Positions 5,706-8,951 of a stretch of 8,951 bases of DNA are shown here, one piece after another. The translations under genes were made by a program, and so were the position numbers. This DNA is from an uncultured Flavobacteriales bacterium (GTDB taxonomy: Bacteria > Bacteroidota > Bacteroidia > Flavobacteriales > Crocinitomicaceae). Each line of letters opens with the position of its first letter. Positions within the stretch are counted from its first letter, which is position 1. The notes under the pieces are model-generated. The model was not told where the DNA came from. It saw only the letters and a program-made list of their open reading frames with translations, and made no database searches. The DNA is taken from NCBI GenBank assembly GCA_946886545.1, contig CAMPIU010000093.1, positions 1 to 8,951 on the forward strand, given 5' to 3'.

Positions 5706-6881
5706 ATGAAGTTCTCCTTCTTAAGGAAAAAATGGTTCAAAATACCTTACACCATCCTCCTATACGGCTTTGCCGCTTATGGTTTTATTCTCACCGCAAC
5801 TTATTTTGCTGTCAAATTCAGCTGGACAAACGAAGGAGGTTCAGTAGATGAGAACAACCGCTATTTCTCTGAAATGCATGACAAATACGATCAGTCTTTC
5901 AAAGTTGATTCCGTTTCCATGATCAAACATCGTTTTGAAGTGCTGAACCGAATTATGCTTGTAAACGATTTCTATCCGAAAAACGCCAATTATATTCTTT
6001 CCGTTTACACAGCAAATAAAGACGAAAAACTAGCTCTTAGAATGCTGGATGCCGTGGATTTACAACTGAAAAAGAATAAAGCTTACCGCAAAGCATTGAC
6101 CAAGTGGAAATACAAACATAAAAATGCCTCGCAGAAAACCACCGGATTGAGTGTTTTTGAATGGATGAACATAGCTGAATGGCAAGATTTCAAGCAAGCT
6201 GTAACCAAGGATAAAAAATACATCGATTCGGTATATCATGTTACAGGCGTTGAACCACGTTTAATTGTCGCATGTCTGGTTGGAGAGCAAATCCGCTTGT
6301 TTAATTCCGGCAGGGAGTCTTACAAACGCTATATCGGACCGCTCAAAGTACTTGCGCTGGAAAACCATCTTTCCTACGGTGTAACCGGAATTAAGAACGG
6401 GACAGCTATGACCATCGAACGTTTTTTGGCAGAAAAAAACAGCCAGTTTTATCCGGGAGAAAAATACGAAGCACTGTTGGATTTCGATTCAACAATCAAT
6501 TATGCCACACAAGCAAATGACACTCTGGATTTGCGTTTGCAGCGTTTGGTTCAATGGGAGAATCATTATTACTCTTATTTGTACACTGCCTTGTTTTTAA
6601 GAGAAATTAAAACCCAATGGGAAAAAGCCGGTTACCCGATTGATGACCGGCCTGAAATTTTAGCTTCGTTGTTTAATCTCGGCTTTCAGCGGTCAGTTCC
6701 GAAACCAAATCCAGCTGTTGGCGGTTCGGTTTATAAAATCAAAGACACCGATTACACTTTTGGATCCGTAGCTTATGAATTCTATTACAGTGGGGAGTTG
6801 GCTGATGTTTTTCCTTACAAGAAGAAAAGTTTTGATGAGCCGAGGACCGTTATTAAGCGGAAGATCCCAGAAAAGGAATAG
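5706..6881 (+). CDS. Membrane-anchored lysozyme/lytic transglycosylase-like protein
   Basis: A 391-residue protein with a basic N-terminus, one membrane helix (about 14-37) and a large extracytoplasmic part, so a type II membrane protein or one with an uncleaved signal anchor. Residues about 172-330 resemble the lysozyme-like fold of soluble lytic transglycosylases: YHVTGVEPRLIVACLVGEQ (177-195), placing E194 where the catalytic glutamate sits; SYGVTGIK (223-230), in the position of the S-x-G-x-x-Q-I motif; and ILASLFNLG (318-326), like the A-x-YN-x-G motif. Between these is a helix-rich, aromatic segment (NHYYSYLYTALFLRE). The last block (334-370: PNPAVGGS, TFGSVAYEFYYSGELADVFP) looks strongly constrained. 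It would plausibly cleave or bind peptidoglycan. The usual glutamine of the second motif is replaced, and DUF1402-like relatives are an alternative. It is preceded by its own promoter-like sequence. Confidence 0.65.
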   Translation: MKFSFLRKKWFKIPYTILLYGFAAYGFILTATYFAVKFSWTNEGGSVDENNRYFSEMHDKYDQSFKVDSVSMIKHRFEVLNRIMLVNDFYPKNANYILSVYTANKDEKLALRMLDAVDLQLKKNKAYRKALTKWKYKHKNASQKTTGLSVFEWMNIAEWQDFKQAVTKDKKYIDSVYHVTGVEPRLIVACLVGEQIRLFNSGRESYKRYIGPLKVLALENHLSYGVTGIKNGTAMTIERFLAEKNSQFYPGEKYEALLDFDSTINYATQANDTLDLRLQRLVQWENHYYSYLYTALFLREIKTQWEKAGYPIDDRPEILASLFNLGFQRSVPKPNPAVGGSVYKIKDTDYTFGSVAYEFYYSGELADVFPYKKKSFDEPRTVIKRKIPEKE

Positions 6882-6937
6882 TGATAAACACTCCCTTTCC
6901 TGAACCGCAAAGAATGAAAGAACGCAAAGTTAGAGAG

Positions 6938-6967
6938 TGTGAGAATCGAGAGAATAACATATCTTAG
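6938..6967 (+). promoter_or_regulatory. Weak promoter-like sequence ahead of the NTF2-like gene
   Basis: TATCTTAG at 6960-6967 differs from TAnnTTTG at one position, with TGTG at 6938-6941 eighteen bases upstream. The distance to the ATG at 6984 suits a short leader. Just upstream, at 6906-6929, the word CGCAAAG occurs twice (6907-6913 and 6923-6929), a kind of short A-rich duplication often seen between Bacteroidota genes. Confidence 0.25.
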
Positions 6968-6983
6968 AAGAAACCAAATACTT

Positions 6984-7424
6984 ATGAAAACAATTCTTCT
7001 TTTATTATTTATTGTTCCGTTCTTTGTGCAATCTCAGAAAGCAGAAAAAAAAGAAGTACGCAAAGTCATTGATCAGTTATTCGATGGTATGAGAAAAGGT
7101 GATAGTTCCCAGGTACGTAAAACATTTTTACCGAATGCAACCTTAAACAGCAGTTTCATAAATAAGAAAGGTGAATCAAAACTGCACCAGGATTCCATTA
7201 CTTTATTCCTGAATGCGATTGGAACACCTCACACCGAAATTTGGGACGAACGACTTCTTTCCTGTGAAATTAAAATCGATGAAAATTTAGCGACCGTTTG
7301 GACCAAATACGCGTTTTATATCGACAATGTTTATTCACACGAAGGAGTAAATGCCTTTCAGTTGGTGAAAGTCGCAGGAGAATGGAAAATTCTGATCATA
7401 ACGGATACACGCAGGAAGAAATAA
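6984..7424 (+). CDS. Exported NTF2-like / SnoaL-type (lumazine-binding-like) protein
   Basis: A 146-residue protein with a signal peptide (MKTILLLLFIVPFFVQSQ, cleavage near residue 17-18). The mature part, about 120 residues, fits the NTF2-like cone fold: an initial helix (EVRKVIDQLFDGMRKGDSSQVRKTF), a short variable middle, then beta strands ending in ATVWTKYAFYIDN, HEGVNAFQLVKVAGEWKI and ITDTRRK. This pattern is common in Bacteroidota proteins annotated as nuclear transport factor 2 family or putative lumazine-binding. The fold serves many enzymes and binding proteins, so no reaction can be named. The ATG at 6984 is chosen because it begins the signal peptide; an in-frame GTG at 6939 would add 15 charged residues ahead of it. 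It is convergent with the patatin-like gene, 37 bases apart, with no convincing terminator between them. Confidence 0.82.
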   Translation: MKTILLLLFIVPFFVQSQKAEKKEVRKVIDQLFDGMRKGDSSQVRKTFLPNATLNSSFINKKGESKLHQDSITLFLNAIGTPHTEIWDERLLSCEIKIDENLATVWTKYAFYIDNVYSHEGVNAFQLVKVAGEWKILIITDTRRKK

Positions 7425-7461
7425 TTACGAATTACTTATAAAAACAATTTTGACTTGTGAA

Positions 7462-8951
7462 CTAGCTATTCTTCTTCGCTTTTGCGAGTAAGTCTTTCTC
7501 ATCGAGGTCTTTGATAATTGCTTTTATTGCCGATTCGGTTATTGCTTTAGACAGTGATCTTTTGGTAAGTGAAAAAACGATATTGATTCCCATACGAATG
7601 AATACGGACATAAACTTTTTCCAGGGACTTTTAAAGTAATGTCCATTCACCCACGCATCGTAATTTTCGTTCTGTTTTGTTTCCGAGCGGGGCTTTTTAC
7701 TATCCAATAAACGTGCTTTACTCACTTCCAGGATCCGTTTGAACCTAGCTTGGATAATCCCTTCCATTTCAAACAACTCTGTCGGATCATATTGCGGACG
7801 TTTGGGAACCGAATAGGAAGCAAGTTCCAGTCCTGATAAAGTATAGGCCTTATTTTTGAGCTCATTCCGATCAGATTCCTCCAGTTTCCTGTCGAGATGA
7901 AGCGCCTCAAGTAATTTCAAATCAGGAATAATGGGAAGGTATAATTTCTCTTCATCTTTATGGATGAAACCGAATACTTGTTTCATTTCCTCCGTCCAAT
8001 GTGCATGTATCGGACTTTTCGCATCTTCAGGCAGGCTAAAAAAATACCGGAAGAAATTCCGTGCATTGTCCCTTCCCAAAAAGAAATCGTGTTCCCTGAA
8101 TTTCACATCCAAAAATCCGCCGAACGCTTCGAAAGATCCGCTTGCTATCGGATACTTCTCCACACCTATTTTTTGCTTTTTAGCATTGTAAATATTTCTT
8201 TTGGGATAGATTTGTCCTTTCACATAATCTTTTGATAGTTTTTCGATCATCTCTTTGCGTTTGATCTTTGACTGCTGCCTTAAAGTTGACAGAATGGCCG
8301 GGATCACACTGATCAAATCTTCTTCTTCCGCATACACTTTGGTTTTATCGATCATATCCGGGAACGGATCGATCATGATCACTCCGAAATTCAGTTTCCC
8401 GGTCCCGTTTTTGGCTGCACGATTATGGACAATACTCGCAACTTCACTGTAAGGCTCATTGTTTACAGCTCCTCCATCCACCGTAATTGTTTCATAATCT
8501 TCCGGCAAGTTATCGAACAATAAAATATTTGTTTCATCCGGATTTACTTTCCCGAAATCGGAGAAAATAGATCGTTTGAGCATACTTTTGATGTAGCTAT
8601 GTGAAAATTGTTCCCTGGAGAACTTCCGGAATTTCAGTCCAAGCGGAAAAGCACCCGTAGCAATCGTTGAATTAATCATTCTCTCCTTTTCCGATGGTTC
8701 ATACGGATTAAACCAAAAATAATGAGCCGGATCAACAGGATTTCCATAATTCAACTTGAAATGCGAAAGCAAAGCATGTTCGTATGAAGTATGAGTTGGC
8801 TTGTAATCGTCCCCCTTTCTTCGAATGGTTGAGAAATCCACTTCCAAAGGAATCCCTCGAAGCAGCGTATGGGACAAAATCAGTTCCAGGTCTTGTGAAA
8901 TATAAGATGGTAAAGCTTTTACGTTTTCTTTTAGGTTGGATGACCTATAAT
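7462..8951 (-). CDS. Patatin-like phospholipase family protein, C-terminal part (5' end outside window)
   Basis: A reverse-strand gene, open to the right edge of the window: about 495 residues are visible and no stop occurs between 8877 and 8951, so the TTG at 8877 is internal, not a start. Patatin-like proteins are serine acyl hydrolases using a Ser-Asp dyad. The nucleophile elbow GxSxG and the glycine-rich oxyanion block would lie upstream, outside the window. What is seen is the late part of the domain: INSTIATGAFPLGLKF, in the place of the family's A-S-x-A-x-P block, and VDGGAVNNEP with the catalytic-type DGG (codons at 8470-8478). A further 330 residues follow DGG, charged and partly helical, ending in a basic amphipathic to hydrophobic stretch (KSPWKKFMSVFIRMGINIVF) and a lysine-rich tail. 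That is long for a bare patatin domain and suggests a C-terminal accessory region. Stop is TAG at 7462-7464. Confidence 0.8.
   Translation of the reverse strand, partial: YRSSNLKENVKALPSYISQDLELILSHTLLRGIPLEVDFSTIRRKGDDYKPTHTSYEHALLSHFKLNYGNPVDPAHYFWFNPYEPSEKERMINSTIATGAFPLGLKFRKFSREQFSHSYIKSMLKRSIFSDFGKVNPDETNILLFDNLPEDYETITVDGGAVNNEPYSEVASIVHNRAAKNGTGKLNFGVIMIDPFPDMIDKTKVYAEEEDLISVIPAILSTLRQQSKIKRKEMIEKLSKDYVKGQIYPKRNIYNAKKQKIGVEKYPIASGSFEAFGGFLDVKFREHDFFLGRDNARNFFRYFFSLPEDAKSPIHAHWTEEMKQVFGFIHKDEEKLYLPIIPDLKLLEALHLDRKLEESDRNELKNKAYTLSGLELASYSVPKRPQYDPTELFEMEGIIQARFKRILEVSKARLLDSKKPRSETKQNENYDAWVNGHYFKSPWKKFMSVFIRMGINIVFSLTKRSLSKAITESAIKAIIKDLDEKDLLAKAKKNS

Noticed and set aside
6888..6940. 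An imperfect inverted repeat (ACACTC/GAGTGT outside, CTTTC/GAAAG inside) after the lysozyme-like gene.
   Set aside because: The arms are short, with long unpaired gaps and no T-tract; it is not distinguishable from chance.
6939..6983. GTG at 6939 as the start of the NTF2-like protein.
   Set aside because: It would put 15 charged residues in front of a clear signal peptide beginning at the ATG at 6984.
7931..8452. Forward-strand open frames opposite the patatin-like gene.
   Set aside because: They are short, overlap one another in different frames, show no recognisable motifs, and lie antisense to a well-supported coding region.

Overview
The window (about 40% GC by eye) looks like a chromosomal segment from a member of the Bacteroidota, most likely Flavobacteriales. 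A Crocinitomicaceae/Fluviicola-like organism is a guess from general resemblance. Supporting signs are the gene families (DUF2911 protein with signal peptide, NTF2-like secreted protein, patatin-like protein), the absence of Shine-Dalgarno sequences, A/T-rich leaders, and several matches to the Bacteroidota -7 promoter element TAnnTTTG a short way upstream of start codons.

Layout from left to right: the 3' end of a MscS-type mechanosensitive channel gene (1-485, +); a 332-base gene-free stretch holding a long nested inverted repeat (523-599) and a cluster of short hairpins with direct repeats (616-807); family I inorganic pyrophosphatase ppa (818-1504, +), with a terminator hairpin overlapping its stop codon; an exported DUF2911 protein with a TPR-like tail (1546-2388, +); a terminator-like hairpin; a GT22-type integral-membrane mannosyltransferase homologue starting at TTG (2446-3960, +); an exported three-part protein ending in a von Willebrand A domain (4084-5508, +); a possible 35-residue single-span membrane peptide (5541-5648, +); a membrane-anchored lysozyme/lytic-transglycosylase-like protein (5706-6881, +); an exported NTF2-like protein (6984-7424, +); and, convergent with it, the C-terminal two thirds or so of a patatin-like phospholipase (7462 to beyond 8951, -).

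The forward genes are spaced by about 40 to 200 bases, often with hairpins or promoter-like elements between them, so this reads as a row of mostly single-gene transcription units and not one operon. A shared cell-envelope theme is visible (tension channel, exported proteins, polyprenyl-sugar-type glycosyltransferase, muralytic-like protein, lipase), but no gene pair demands a common pathway. No tRNA, rRNA, insertion sequence, CRISPR array or defence system is evident. The least explained parts are the 523-807 intergenic structure, the membrane-anchored lysozyme-like protein with a non-canonical motif, the bacterial GT22 enzyme and the small membrane ORF. I did not find a clear new multi-gene system.
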